This document shows, piece after piece, positions 54,566 to 63,709 of a DNA stretch of 64,000 bases. The notes beneath the pieces were generated by a model that searched no databases, had not been told where the DNA came from, and saw nothing but the letters and a program-made list of their open reading frames with translations. Source of the stretch: Octadecabacter algicola (GTDB lineage Bacteria; Pseudomonadota; Alphaproteobacteria; Rhodobacterales; Rhodobacteraceae). Numbering within the stretch: position 1 is the first letter of the stretch; each line of letters opens with the position of its first letter. The stretch covers positions 186,001 through 250,000 of the forward strand of contig NZ_JAKGAR010000001.1 in NCBI RefSeq assembly GCF_021532625.1. The letters are read 5' to 3'. The position numbers and the translations under genes are program-made.

Positions 54566-56916
54566 TGCTCTTTGGTTTGGACGGGGTCGAAATTGGCCTT
54601 ATCATCGTATTCCTGTGCCTATTCGGCGGGATTTTGTCAGGTTTTCCAGTGGCGTTTGCCATTGGTGGCGCGGCGGTTATTTCATTCGCTATTATCGCGG
54701 CGCTGGATTCAGGCGGTTATCTGATCCACCAAGCGATTGATAAAGGGTCAGCTGAATACGCAGCCCTGATTGCAGATGGGGTGAGGGCGGACGCGATATC
54801 GACCTTCAGGTTCCCTGATTTACCGCGAATTGCAGAAAATGTTTTTGTGGGTGGTTGGGAAACGGCCTTGGACCGCAACCTGTCGTTTGTTGTGAACCGG
54901 ATGAACGAACGTGTTCTTGCGGGGCAGTCGATTGAAACGCTGCTAGCGGTTGTGATGTTCGTCCTGATGGGCATTACCTTGGAACGCTCCAAAATCGCCG
55001 ATGATCTGCTGACAACAATGTCGCGGGTGTTCGGTCCATTGCCGGGCGGTCTGGCTGTGTCGGTTGTTGTTGTGGGGGCGTTCTTGGCGGCCTCTACAGG
55101 GATTGTAGGCGCGACGGTTGTGACGATGGGCCTTTTGTCCCTGCCAACCATGTTGCGTGCCGGCTATTCAAAAGAACTCGCGACGGGTGTTATCGCTGCG
55201 TCCGGGACTTTGGGGCAGATCATTCCTCCATCTATTGTTATCGTGCTTCTGGGCACGTTGGCGGGTGACCTTTATTCGGCAGCCCAAGAAGAACGTGCGC
55301 AGTTGGTCGGGTGTTCTGATGCCTTGACCTATCTTGGTGAACCTGCGGTGGTTTCGGTTGGGACGTTGTTCCAAGCGGCGCTGTTGCCGGGTATATTGCT
55401 AGCGTTTCTTTATGCGGCTTACGCTTTCGGGTTTGCGATGTTGAACCCACACAAAGCACCTGCTGTTGATGTAGGTGGCGGTACGGGTGAACCCATCACA
55501 CGCAACGAAGGGCTGACATGGTTCCTTGCTGTGCCTGGTGGTCTGATCATTGCTCTGGTGTTCTTGATGAACCTCGGCGTTGTCGGCAGCCAGTCTGTGA
55601 TCGTCGATAGCTTTACCGATGCAGGTCAAACGGCCAGCTTGCGGACAGGCGTATCGGATGAATGTGCGGCGGCAATGCTTGAACTGCACGGCGAAGAAGC
55701 ATGGAGCGCTGCATTGGCTGAGCAAGCGGCAATCGACGACGCTGGTGGCGTCGCAGAAGCCCGTGCGCTAAGCGAAGAAGAACGCTCTGCGTTGATCGCC
55801 CAGAAGGTCGATGACGCGCCGGTTATCGGTACGGGCATCGCTGTTATGGCACTGCTGCTCGCGTTGATCCTGACAACTGCACGTGGGGTTGCACCTAGCG
55901 CTGATCCCACACCACTTCTGATTGGTGGTGTCGGAGTCGTGCTGATCTTGCTGGCTGATGTCGGGCTGATTAATCCGCTGACGACGCCAGGGGTGACGAC
56001 TTTGATTATCATCCTGCCGTTGTTGCTGGTGTGCTGGACATTGATTCCAGCCATGGGGCGCCTTGCCAAAAACGATCTGCTGCGCGTGGTCTTCCCACCG
56101 CTGGTTTTGATCGTGGCTGTGCTGGGGTCAATCCTTGGTGGGATCACCAACCCGACGCCTGCGGCTGCACTTGGTGCGGCAGGGGCGATCATGTTGGCGG
56201 CCTATCGCAAGCTTGCGGATGATGAAAAGTCGGGCAAGATCATCTTGCTGGCCACAGGCGCGATTGCGCTGTTGCTTATTGTCGGGGTGAACTTTGACAT
56301 GCGTATCGGCCAAGAGGACGTGGCATTTGAAGACTATATCGCCTTCCTCTTCGCGTTCTCGATGTTCTTGTTTGCGATGTTCGGTCTGCTTTATGCTTGT
56401 ACAGTGTTGTGGCTTGGCGGCATCCTGACGCCAGTTGTGCGCGAAACTGCAAAAGTGACGAGCATGGTGTTCACCATCCTCATCGGCTCTCAACTGTTGA
56501 ACTTGGTCGTGATCTCGTTCGGTGGCGAACATTACATCCAGCAGTTCCTGCGCAGCTTTGACGAAGAATGGACTGTGTTCTTGATCGTTATGCTGGTGCT
56601 CTTCGTGCTGGGCTTCGTTCTCGACTTCCTTGAGATCATCTACATCGTTATCCCAATCGTTGGACCTGTCATCTACGGCGGCACGTTCGATCCGAAATGG
56701 GTAACAATCATGATCGCGGTGAACTTGCAGACATCGTTCCTGACACCACCATTCGGGTTCGCCTTGTTCTACCTGCGCGGGGTCGCCCCGAAAGAGGTCA
56801 CAACTGGCCACATCTACCGCGGTGTCTTGCCATTCGTGCTGATCCAGGTCGGCGGCTTGCTGATCCTTGCACTGGTGCCAAGCATCGTGACGATCGTGCC
56901 AAACCTGCTGAACTGA
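54565..56916 (+). CDS. TRAP transporter large permease subunit, enlarged form
   Basis: The 783-residue transport subunit, about 350 longer than the usual DctM. The core features are GIVGATVVTMGLLSLPTMLR, IAASGTLGQIIPPSIVIVLL and the C-terminal NLQTSFLTPPFGFALFYLRG. Two soluble insertions interrupt it: about residues 50-125 after the first helix and about residues 350-425 (LELHGEEAWSAALAEQAAID, ARALSEEERSALIAQ). Extended subunits like these accompany TakP-type receptors in my knowledge of the family. Sodium-coupled uptake in the inner membrane. Confidence 0.9.
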   Translation: MLFGLDGVEIGLIIVFLCLFGGILSGFPVAFAIGGAAVISFAIIAALDSGGYLIHQAIDKGSAEYAALIADGVRADAISTFRFPDLPRIAENVFVGGWETALDRNLSFVVNRMNERVLAGQSIETLLAVVMFVLMGITLERSKIADDLLTTMSRVFGPLPGGLAVSVVVVGAFLAASTGIVGATVVTMGLLSLPTMLRAGYSKELATGVIAASGTLGQIIPPSIVIVLLGTLAGDLYSAAQEERAQLVGCSDALTYLGEPAVVSVGTLFQAALLPGILLAFLYAAYAFGFAMLNPHKAPAVDVGGGTGEPITRNEGLTWFLAVPGGLIIALVFLMNLGVVGSQSVIVDSFTDAGQTASLRTGVSDECAAAMLELHGEEAWSAALAEQAAIDDAGGVAEARALSEEERSALIAQKVDDAPVIGTGIAVMALLLALILTTARGVAPSADPTPLLIGGVGVVLILLADVGLINPLTTPGVTTLIIILPLLLVCWTLIPAMGRLAKNDLLRVVFPPLVLIVAVLGSILGGITNPTPAAALGAAGAIMLAAYRKLADDEKSGKIILLATGAIALLLIVGVNFDMRIGQEDVAFEDYIAFLFAFSMFLFAMFGLLYACTVLWLGGILTPVVRETAKVTSMVFTILIGSQLLNLVVISFGGEHYIQQFLRSFDEEWTVFLIVMLVLFVLGFVLDFLEIIYIVIPIVGPVIYGGTFDPKWVTIMIAVNLQTSFLTPPFGFALFYLRGVAPKEVTTGHIYRGVLPFVLIQVGGLLILALVPSIVTIVPNLLN

Positions 56917-57430
56917 TCTTAGGGTCATAGGATTAGAAGAGGGCGCCTTAGTCGGGCGCCCTTTTTTCGATCTGTGTCTTGGCTATCAAGAATAGGGCGC
57001 GCCCCCCAAGTGAGGCACACATGTTTCTCAACCGATGTCTGCTGTGGGCAACGGACTAGCTTTGACAACTGTGATGCCATGACTTTTTCAAAGCCAAACC
57101 TGATACTGGCGTCACTCGCAGAGACACACCGTTCGAGCCAAAATCATTTGCAATTTCAAGCCGTACTGTTGTCGGAGTTGCAGACGTTGGCGATGAAAAT
57201 TCACCAAAGTTGGATGGGCATGAGAGCATCAACTGGGACGGAAAATATGGAGTAATTACAGCCCCAATTATTAACCCTTTGTCGCCTCGCAACCTTGAGT
57301 TGCTTGAGGCGTGGCCGTTCAAATCATATAATAGCGTCTATAAATAGCTAATTTTTTAGTGCCAATTTCGGCAATTTCTGCACGACGACAAATATTTAAG
57401 TACGATTCGAAAATAGGGGATGAATAGATT
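56917..57430. other. Intergenic region downstream of the TRAP operon
   Basis: About 510 bases without a credible gene. The first 50 bases hold the TRAP terminator. A perfect GGGCGCGCCC palindrome lies near 56995-57005. The last 100 bases are clearly AT-rich and probably carry the promoter of the next gene. Confidence 0.45.
56941..56967 (+). terminator. Rho-independent terminator after the TRAP operon
   Basis: GGGCGCC, a seven-base loop, GGCGCCC, then six T's. About 25 bases past the large permease stop. Confidence 0.88.
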
Positions 57431-58090
57431 ATGTTTGGTAAAATTCGCGCACTGGTTGTGGCCTCCGTTTTAACTTCGGGGCTGGCAACAACCGCAACAG
57501 CCGCAACGATGACCTTCACAAATGCTGAAACGACGCCGTCAATGACGATGGTTGTTGATGACACTATTTCAGCGGGCAACTTGCGCTTTAGCCTTTCGAC
57601 AACAGTTGGAACGGCAGACTTCTTAGGGCTTGCATTTAATTTCTCGGGGACGTCACTCAGTCAAAGCGATATATCTTTCGTTAGCGCGACAAGAGCGGAC
57701 GACACCGCTAGCGTAATCGACCTAGAGCTGTTTGGCGACAACACCATGAGCCAAAACACCTGTGGCGGGGGCTGTAACTTTAATGGAGCCGGCAGCGCCA
57801 CCTTGTTTGATTACATCATTCGCATTGGCGAAAACGGTGGCGGCGGACAGGGGGGTATCAATTTCGTGAAATCTGTCGTGTTTGATATTTCAACGACAGC
57901 TACCCTCGCAAACAGCCCGTTTTCAGGTTTTGCTGTGCGGGCGCAGAGCACCACCAATCCAGGTGGTAGTATTAAGACAAATTTGGTTCCCGACATTCCC
58001 GTAGTGCCAGTGCCTGCTAGTTTACCGCTGTTGGCGTTCGGATTAGTTGGAGCTGGTCTTTTGGCCCGCCGTCGAAAGGCGCGTTCCTGA
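57431..58090 (+). CDS. VPLPA-CTERM surface protein 2
   Basis: A 219-residue exported protein. The signal peptide (MFGKIRALVVASVLTSGLAT ending TATAA) is followed by a Ser/Thr/Asn-rich beta-type domain with one CxxxC-like pair (CGGGCNFNG). The C-terminus is a canonical sorting signal: VPVVPVPASLPLLAFGLVGA then ARRRKARS. An XrtD-type exosortase encoded elsewhere should process it. Independent unit with its own terminator. Confidence 0.88.
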   Translation: MFGKIRALVVASVLTSGLATTATAATMTFTNAETTPSMTMVVDDTISAGNLRFSLSTTVGTADFLGLAFNFSGTSLSQSDISFVSATRADDTASVIDLELFGDNTMSQNTCGGGCNFNGAGSATLFDYIIRIGENGGGGQGGINFVKSVVFDISTTATLANSPFSGFAVRAQSTTNPGGSIKTNLVPDIPVVPVPASLPLLAFGLVGAGLLARRRKARS

Positions 58091-58118
58091 CCAAAGTTGT
58101 GACCGTGAAAAATCGATC

Positions 58119-58143
58119 AAAGCGCCTTTTCAGGCGCTTTTTT
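58119..58143 (+). terminator. Rho-independent terminator after VPLPA-CTERM gene 2
   Basis: AAGCGCCT, loop TTTC, AGGCGCTT, then a run of T's. Confidence 0.88.
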
Positions 58144-58247
58144 CTTGCGTGGCATTCAATCAAGCGATCTCCAATTTACTATCGGGTCCGATGCAGTATT
58201 TCCCACCGAGGCCGATATTGAATGTGCCCAAGGATACTTGCCACATG

Positions 58248-58270
58248 ATGGGCCGAGTTAAACGGCCCAT
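58248..58270. terminator. Possible hairpin downstream of the SDR gene
   Basis: Eight-base perfect arms ATGGGCCG and CGGCCCAT around AGTTAAA. It lies about 55 bases past the SDR stop (minus strand). No T run follows on the minus strand; a weak one exists on the plus strand. Function uncertain. Confidence 0.35.
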
Positions 58271-58323
58271 CGTTGTGTTTTCGGTTGCGGACCCGTCGTG
58301 GGCTGTGTGTCCGGTTCGGTTCG

Positions 58324-59274
58324 TTAAAGTTTCCACTCGAACCCTGTTGCCTCTTCCGAAACGCTCCAAAGCCGTTCGATGACTGGTTTGTCATAGGCGT
58401 GGGGATGCAGGGTGCCTTTGCCGACAGGGCCAACAAATTCCGCGCGGCCAGTGGGGCCGTATAGTGCGCGCTGTTCCAAACCTTCCTCGGTGGCGCACAT
58501 GACCTCTGGCCATGATCCTTTTTCGGCCGATTGTGTGATTGGCAATTTGGTCATGATCCAGAACATGAACCGCGTAAGCCCGTTGCCACTATTCGTGATC
58601 AACGAGGTCCGCGATGAACCGGGGTGGCAGACATAGACCTTAACGTCTGTCTTGCCCGCCGCTGCCAGCTTGTCCTGCAGTTCGTAAGCAAACATCATCT
58701 GGGCCAGCTTGCTTTGAGAATAGGTTTTGTTCTGGTGGTAGTTCTTGTCCCAGTTCATGTCGTCAAACTGGATGGTTTTGATCCCCATATTATAGCCAAG
58801 GCTGCTGACGACGACGATGCGGCCTTTGGTTTCTTCGATCCGCTCAAACAACAGCCCGGCCAACAGAAAGTGGCCATAATGGTTGGTGCCAAGCATGCTT
58901 TCAAAACCATCGACAGTATGCTGTTGGGTCGGAACTTGTGCGATGGCGGCGTTGCACATCAGGGCGTCGATCCGCGGGACTGTCTTCAAGACCTCAGCAG
59001 CGGCTTCGCGCACGCTTGTCAATGAGGCAAGGTCCATCCGTATGAAGCTCACCGCAGCACCTTGGCCGAATTCGTTCTTAAGTTCGGCGATGGCCGTTTG
59101 CGACTTCTCGGACGAGCGGTTGAGCATCACAACCGATGCGTTTTTCTTTAGAAGCGTGCGCGCTGCCTGAAAGCCGGCTCCGCCGTTGGCGCCGGTGATG
59201 AGAAAGGTCTTGCCCTTGAGATCGCCGAGGCGCTCTGGGGTCCAGCCGTTTGGCCCGAATGTTTTGTCAGCCAT
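58324..59274 (-). CDS. Short-chain dehydrogenase/reductase, retinol-dehydrogenase-like
   Basis: A 316-residue SDR. The cofactor motif is LITGANGGAGFQAARTLLKK, followed by CNAAIAQVP (variant of NNAG), VVVSSLGYN and the catalytic Tyr-Lys pair in KTYSQSKLAQMMFAYEL. The length and TYSQSK spacing suit the retinol dehydrogenase/WWOX-like branch. Substrate unknown. Divergent from an AraC regulator, a common local control pair. Confidence 0.9.
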   Translation of the reverse strand: MADKTFGPNGWTPERLGDLKGKTFLITGANGGAGFQAARTLLKKNASVVMLNRSSEKSQTAIAELKNEFGQGAAVSFIRMDLASLTSVREAAAEVLKTVPRIDALMCNAAIAQVPTQQHTVDGFESMLGTNHYGHFLLAGLLFERIEETKGRIVVVSSLGYNMGIKTIQFDDMNWDKNYHQNKTYSQSKLAQMMFAYELQDKLAAAGKTDVKVYVCHPGSSRTSLITNSGNGLTRFMFWIMTKLPITQSAEKGSWPEVMCATEEGLEQRALYGPTGRAEFVGPVGKGTLHPHAYDKPVIERLWSVSEEATGFEWKL

Positions 59275-59431
59275 CTTGATACTCCTTCCGGCAATTTCTG
59301 TATCGTTGAGTTCATCTTAAGAAAGTAAGTAACTCTCGATGCGGGTCCAAAATAGGCGGGATTGTCGCGAATACTTGCCCGATTGTCTCAGCACTATTGA
59401 GCGTTTCGATTTTCCATGCCAGCTTAGCGCT

Positions 59432-60322
59432 ATGAGCAGTAAGCAGATTAAAACATTAATCGAACGCCACCTTCCAGAGGCCGGCTTGGTGGATACCGCT
59501 TTGAAAGGCGTGCAACTTTATCGGGTCACCGACGCAATGCCTTGTGCGCCTGCCGTCTATGAACCCACAGTTGTTGCAATTGTCAGCGGAGTGAAAGAAG
59601 CCGTTCTCGACGGTGAACGGCATGTCTATGACAGTAGCCGATACATGTGCTGCCCGATGACCATGCCGGTCGAGGCGGGCGCACCGCAGGCATCGCCAGA
59701 GGACCCGTTGATCGGCGCGCTGATCGCGCTCGACGGACGGGTTATGACTGAGCTTTCTATCGAGATCGAGACCTCGACCAGTTCTATCCGCAAGCCAGAC
59801 GGGGCGGCCCCGCAGGGGCTCACGCTGGCACGGTGGGATGCGGACTTCACTCAGGCGCTCCTCAGGCTTTTGGAATTGCTAGACAGCCCGACGGACGCGG
59901 CGGTACTTGGGCCGGGGCGGCTTCGCGAGCTTTATTATGCCGTGCTGAAGGGCGAGGCGGGGGGCGCAGCGAAGCGGGCCTTTGGTGTTGGCAACGAGAT
60001 AGCGCGGACCATCGACTACCTCTCCAATCGATTGAACGAGCCTGTCACAATCGACGAGATGGCTTCTCAGGTCGGGATGAGCCGCGCCGTGTTTCACCGC
60101 AGGTTCAAAGAGGCAACGAAGATGTCACCGATCCAATTCATGAAGTCGATGAAGCTGAACAATGCAGCGATGAAGATCGCTGGCGGCATGACAGTGAACG
60201 AGGCGGCCTTGGACGTGGGATACGTAAGTTCTTCGCAGTTCAGCAGGGAGTTCAAACGCATGTATGGTAAGTCGCCACGCCAATGGAGCCACACAGCGCA
60301 GATCCCAGTTGGCGTCATGTAA
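59432..60322 (+). CDS. AraC-family transcriptional regulator
   Basis: A 296-residue regulator starting MSSKQIKTLIERHLPEAGLV at 59432; the frame runs 31 codons further up but without a good site. The N-terminal AraC-type sensor domain covers about residues 25-190 (VYEPTVVAIVSGVKEAVLDG). The C-terminal double helix-turn-helix is clear (VTIDEMASQVGMSRAVFHRR, and DVGYVSSSQFSREFKRMYGK). Divergent from the SDR gene, which it probably controls. Confidence 0.9.
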   Translation: MSSKQIKTLIERHLPEAGLVDTALKGVQLYRVTDAMPCAPAVYEPTVVAIVSGVKEAVLDGERHVYDSSRYMCCPMTMPVEAGAPQASPEDPLIGALIALDGRVMTELSIEIETSTSSIRKPDGAAPQGLTLARWDADFTQALLRLLELLDSPTDAAVLGPGRLRELYYAVLKGEAGGAAKRAFGVGNEIARTIDYLSNRLNEPVTIDEMASQVGMSRAVFHRRFKEATKMSPIQFMKSMKLNNAAMKIAGGMTVNEAALDVGYVSSSQFSREFKRMYGKSPRQWSHTAQIPVGVM

Positions 60323-60476
60323 GGGAGGCCCGGGGTTGAACCGCCAGCAACACCTGCACGGAAAGTAAGAATAGGCTCTTTGTGGTGCGCTTTCTTGGCT
60401 CGAGCAAGTGGCGGTGAAAGAGCAGTATCGGAATGGCAGTTCATTGCGGTTACTGGTGACCGCTTCGCTGATGAAG

Positions 60477-61415
60477 TTAGCTGTCATCTGAGGTAAGGAG
60501 CTTCCGCAATTCGGCAGAATATAGTTCCTTCCAACCCTTTTGTGGCGTGCGCATAAACCAACTTCCCTTGAGGTTCCAAGACGTGTTTACAGCCTCGCTC
60601 GAAACGTCGCCAACAAGAGGTAAGTACCCCGCCATGTTGTAGATCGTGAGTTCGCTGAACCACAGTTTATGGCCGTCCGAAAGGATATCCACCCGCATGT
60701 GATCAAAATGGCGACCAATTTGGCGTGCGATTTTTAGTGCTTCCTTGGTGTTCTCCGGCAAAGGCCGGTTTGCTCGTTTGGCTACCGCAGCGGCGCCCTC
60801 AAAAAGCACCCAATTCCCTTGGCCATCAGGCAGCCAGACATCAGCAACATCATCACTGAAACGGTCGTAAATGATAACAAGTCGCTCGATACGTTCCCCA
60901 AACGTGTAGACCTTGAATTCAGTGGTGATGTTAGGAATGAGCGTTTCAATCATGATCTTGCGAGCTATCCCGAAGTAGGCCCACTCCAACCTTTTTCGCC
61001 CTTGCGGCTTTCGCAGATAACGGCGCATCCGCCGATTAAAGGCTGCGCGATTTTGGGGGGCATCGTGCAATATTATGTTCGTACCGCTGCCGTGGTTCGC
61101 TTTCGCGACAACACCTTTTGCCAAGAGATCGTCTGGGATTTTGGTGGGGTCTGTTCCCGTCCAAACAACGGGTGGTGAGTCGATTTCGATCTGGTTCTTC
61201 GCCAACCAATCCCGAACGCGCAACTTGTCTGAAATCTCGGTGAATTCGGGACTACGGTCAAATATTTTCCGCCAGAAGTACTTCTCATTCATCGTTCGTG
61301 GTCTGGCCGGATTAGGCAGCCTATGTGATCGATCAACTTTATAATACCAGTACGCCAGGCGTGGGTGTCGCAACAAGACGGCCCATCGAACAGCGCTGAT
61401 TACCCAAGTTGACAT
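60477..61415 (-). CDS. TupA-like ATP-grasp family protein
   Basis: An ATP-grasp protein of the TupA-like group, often found in teichuronopeptide or cell-surface polysaccharide loci. The start at 61415 (MSTWVISAVRWAVLLRHPRL) gives 312 residues; an in-frame TTG 26 codons higher is an alternative, and neither has a strong ribosome binding site. Family features are RTMNEKYFWRKIFDRSPEFT, SDKLRVRDWLAKNQIEIDSP, then VAKANHGSGTNIIL and the late DHMRVDILSDG with WFSELTIYNMAGY. No glycosyltransferases lie nearby, so the context is not informative. Single gene, convergent with the AraC gene. Confidence 0.8.
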   Translation of the reverse strand: MSTWVISAVRWAVLLRHPRLAYWYYKVDRSHRLPNPARPRTMNEKYFWRKIFDRSPEFTEISDKLRVRDWLAKNQIEIDSPPVVWTGTDPTKIPDDLLAKGVVAKANHGSGTNIILHDAPQNRAAFNRRMRRYLRKPQGRKRLEWAYFGIARKIMIETLIPNITTEFKVYTFGERIERLVIIYDRFSDDVADVWLPDGQGNWVLFEGAAAVAKRANRPLPENTKEALKIARQIGRHFDHMRVDILSDGHKLWFSELTIYNMAGYLPLVGDVSSEAVNTSWNLKGSWFMRTPQKGWKELYSAELRKLLTSDDS

Positions 61416-61644
61416 GGGTTCAGCGTACAGTGTCTGATAACCATTGGTCAATTTACGGATGTGGTCATAATTGCACCATAAGCCCCGCCTCAAACTTAAG
61501 ACGTTATTGAAGGTTCTTGCCTGACTGGCGGGTAACAGTCATCCGTTTTCAGCAGCAGTCTTCGCTTTGGGTTCGATGCAGACGTTGGATGATTGTGGCT
61601 GGCAAGCCTGTCACGCAGAATTTGAGCGAACTGGCGCGGCGTCT

Positions 61645-62475
61645 TCAGCTTTGCTGATCGGGCAGGGCAATCCGCGAGACTTGCTCTGCAATCGGTTCAA
61701 TAGACATCGGGTTCAATTCGTTGGAATAGTCTTCGGGGTCTTGAAGGGGTTCCCATTCGCCTTTGCGAAACACTTCGACACCTTTGAATTTCGCCTTGTA
61801 GCCCATCTTTTCCGAGCCGGGGACCCAATAGCCAAGATAGATATAAGGTAGGCCAAGTTCCTGCGCGATCTTTATGTGATCTAGGATCAGATAAGTCCCA
61901 AGTGAGTTCTTCATCAGTTCGGGGGCAAAGAAGGAATAGACCATCGATAGCCCGTCATCCAAGATATCCGTTAGGCACACTGCACGCAGGGCCTCATAGC
62001 GATCATCTGCAAGCGCGGCGGGGTCTTTGTATTCTATCAGGCGGGTGCGGATCGGGGTTTCTTCGACCATGGCCGCAAATTCAAACAGGTCCATATCAGC
62101 CATGCCACCAGAGGCATGGCGGCTTTCCAGATAGTCACTGAACAAAGTGTATTGGGCTTCTGTCGCCCAAGGGGACGAGGCCGATCTTTCCAGCGCGCTA
62201 TTGCGCTTTGTAACGCGTTTCTGGCTTTTGGAAGGGGCGAAGTCAGCAATCCTGATGCGCGCGGACAGACAGGCGCTACATTCCGAACAGGACGGGCGGT
62301 ACAGCACATTCTGCGACCGTCGAAACCCTTGTTTGGATAAGCTGTTGTTGAGGGTTTCCGCACCGCCGCCTTGCAATGCCGTGAACAATTTGCGTTCCAT
62401 CCGGCCATCCAAATAGGGACAGGGTTGCGGCGCAGTTACGTAGAACTGCGGGGCTATGGGAAGGCTATGACGCAT
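61645..62475 (-). CDS. bpt: Aspartate/glutamate leucyltransferase (arginyltransferase family)
   Basis: Adds leucine from tRNA to proteins with N-terminal Asp or Glu, marking them for ClpS/ClpAP degradation. The start at 62475 ([20 protein letters not shown]) is the family start; the ATG two codons upstream is possible. Length is 276 residues. The N-terminal Cys cluster [18 protein letters not shown] and the C-terminal [20 protein letters not shown] are diagnostic. Confidence 0.92.
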   Translation of the reverse strand: MRHSLPIAPQFYVTAPQPCPYLDGRMERKLFTALQGGGAETLNNSLSKQGFRRSQNVLYRPSCSECSACLSARIRIADFAPSKSQKRVTKRNSALERSASSPWATEAQYTLFSDYLESRHASGGMADMDLFEFAAMVEETPIRTRLIEYKDPAALADDRYEALRAVCLTDILDDGLSMVYSFFAPELMKNSLGTYLILDHIKIAQELGLPYIYLGYWVPGSEKMGYKAKFKGVEVFRKGEWEPLQDPEDYSNELNPMSIEPIAEQVSRIALPDQQS

Positions 62476-62605
62476 GCACACTCAATTCAACATTGGATAG
62501 CTTAAGCCTAACAAACCCAACGGCTGGGCGGCAAGTCGCGATTTTGCGCCAATTGGCTAAGGCCTGACGGGGCCAGTTTGTGAATTGGGAGACGTTCAGA
62601 AATGG

Positions 62606-62673
62606 GGCAAAGGCTGGCGAGTCTTGGGGGCATGGATGGGACGTCCATGTTTGAGGGATCGCCAGCCTTTGCC
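62606..62673. repeat. Nested 68-nt stem-loop downstream of the DUF2852 genes
   Basis: Perfect 15-base inverted arms at 62606-62620 and 62659-62673 enclose a second hairpin (CATGGA with TCCATG). There is only a weak T-rich stretch beyond either arm. It could be a terminator or processing site for the minus-strand DUF2852 unit, or the fold of a small RNA. Confidence 0.55.
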
Positions 62674-62712
62674 TTCAATGCGTCAGGGGACTGGGCGCAT
62701 CGAAGTGGGGTG

Positions 62713-63147
62713 TTAGTCGTCTAAAGCTGCCGCACGTTGATCCAAAAACGCGTCAAACTCTGACTGGTCTTTGGCATGGCGCAGGCGGGACAGGAAACCT
62801 TCAAAGTTCTCTTGCTCGACTTCTAAACGTTCAATCATATCATGGCGGTAGGCATCAAAGCTTGCGTTGCCGCTGCTGCGTTGTGCGGTGGTTGGCATCA
62901 ACGATTTCATCGCTTCGTCCATGTCGCGCGGGGCGGGCGATGGGCGGCCTGTCGGGGCAAACCCGCCGCGCCATGCAAGGATCACGGCAATCAGGATGCC
63001 AGCAGGCCAGAATACGTTAAGAGCTACGATTGTGACTGGGATCGCAAAGGCGGCGAACAGGATGGTTGAAAGAACTTGGACGGCGACAGGCATCGGGTCA
63101 GAATGCGCGTGGTTGGTTTTAAAATCGAAATCGGTGGAAATGGTCAT
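62713..63147 (-). CDS. DUF2852 family membrane protein (copy 2)
   Basis: A 144-residue protein. The N-terminal half has two hydrophobic segments (VQVLSTILFAAFAIPVTIVA and FWPAGILIAVILAWR). A C-terminal helical tail reads NASFDAYRHDMIERLEVEQE, then FEGFLSRLRHAKDQSEFDAF. This tail matches the upstream copy closely. Function unknown. Second gene of the tandem, 58 bases after the first. Confidence 0.85.
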   Translation of the reverse strand: MTISTDFDFKTNHAHSDPMPVAVQVLSTILFAAFAIPVTIVALNVFWPAGILIAVILAWRGGFAPTGRPSPAPRDMDEAMKSLMPTTAQRSSGNASFDAYRHDMIERLEVEQENFEGFLSRLRHAKDQSEFDAFLDQRAAALDD

Positions 63148-63175
63148 CTAAAGTGTCCCTTTGAGTTGGTGGGAA

Positions 63176-63196
63176 GGCGCCCCAGTGAGGGGCGCC
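63176..63196 (-). terminator. Hairpin between the two DUF2852 genes
   Basis: Perfect eight-base arms GGCGCCCC and GGGGCGCC around AGTGA, with TTCCC after it on the minus strand. The T run is short, so partial termination or mRNA stabilisation between the paralogs is more likely than a full stop. Confidence 0.55.
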
Positions 63197-63205
63197 CGTG
63201 TTGGT

Positions 63206-63679
63206 TTAAGCAGGCTTTGCATCGTCTTCTGCGACGTCATCTTGCGTGGTGCGGGTCGCACGATCGTCCATGAACTGGTCGAATTCGGCTTTGTCTTTTG
63301 CGTCACGCAAGCGCTTGAGGAACTCTTCAAAGTTGGCTTGCTCTTCTTCGAGGCGGTTCAGCGTGTCAGCCTTATAAGCGTCAAAAGCGGCGTTACCTGA
63401 AGAGGACATAGCGGACCTCATGGCGTGGTGACGTTGGTGACGGTGATGGCGCTTTGCGGCGCAGTTTCCAGAAAACATGCGTTTACTCCAGATCATGTAG
63501 GCAAGAAGGGCGAGGCCGACAGGCCAGACGAAGATAAAGCCGAGAACCATGGTAGCGATCCATGCGCCCTTACCACGTTCATCAAGCCAACGTTCGGACC
63601 GTTGGAACCAGTTACCGCCCTCGCGCATTGGCCGCGCATAAGGGGCGTCATAATCAATATTTGTGGACGAGGTGGTCAT
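63206..63679 (-). CDS. DUF2852 family membrane protein (copy 1)
   Basis: A 157-residue protein. An N-terminal soluble stretch is followed by one long hydrophobic segment (WIATMVLGFIFVWPVGLALL, then AYMIW), a His/Arg/Lys-rich patch (RHHRHQRHHAMR), and the DUF2852 helical tail (NAAFDAYKADTLNRLEEEQA, then FEEFLKRLRDAKDKAEFDQF). The His-rich patch is absent from copy 2. Two related 19-bp palindromes lie upstream. Function unknown. Confidence 0.85.
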   Translation of the reverse strand: MTTSSTNIDYDAPYARPMREGGNWFQRSERWLDERGKGAWIATMVLGFIFVWPVGLALLAYMIWSKRMFSGNCAAKRHHRHQRHHAMRSAMSSSGNAAFDAYKADTLNRLEEEQANFEEFLKRLRDAKDKAEFDQFMDDRATRTTQDDVAEDDAKPA

Positions 63680-63709
63680 TTCGGGTGCTCCGTTCTTGGT
63701 TTGCGTTTG

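Noticed and set aside
58160-58369. Small minus-strand gene after the SDR gene
   Set aside because: Overlaps the SDR 3' end, lacks a ribosome binding site and crosses a hairpin.
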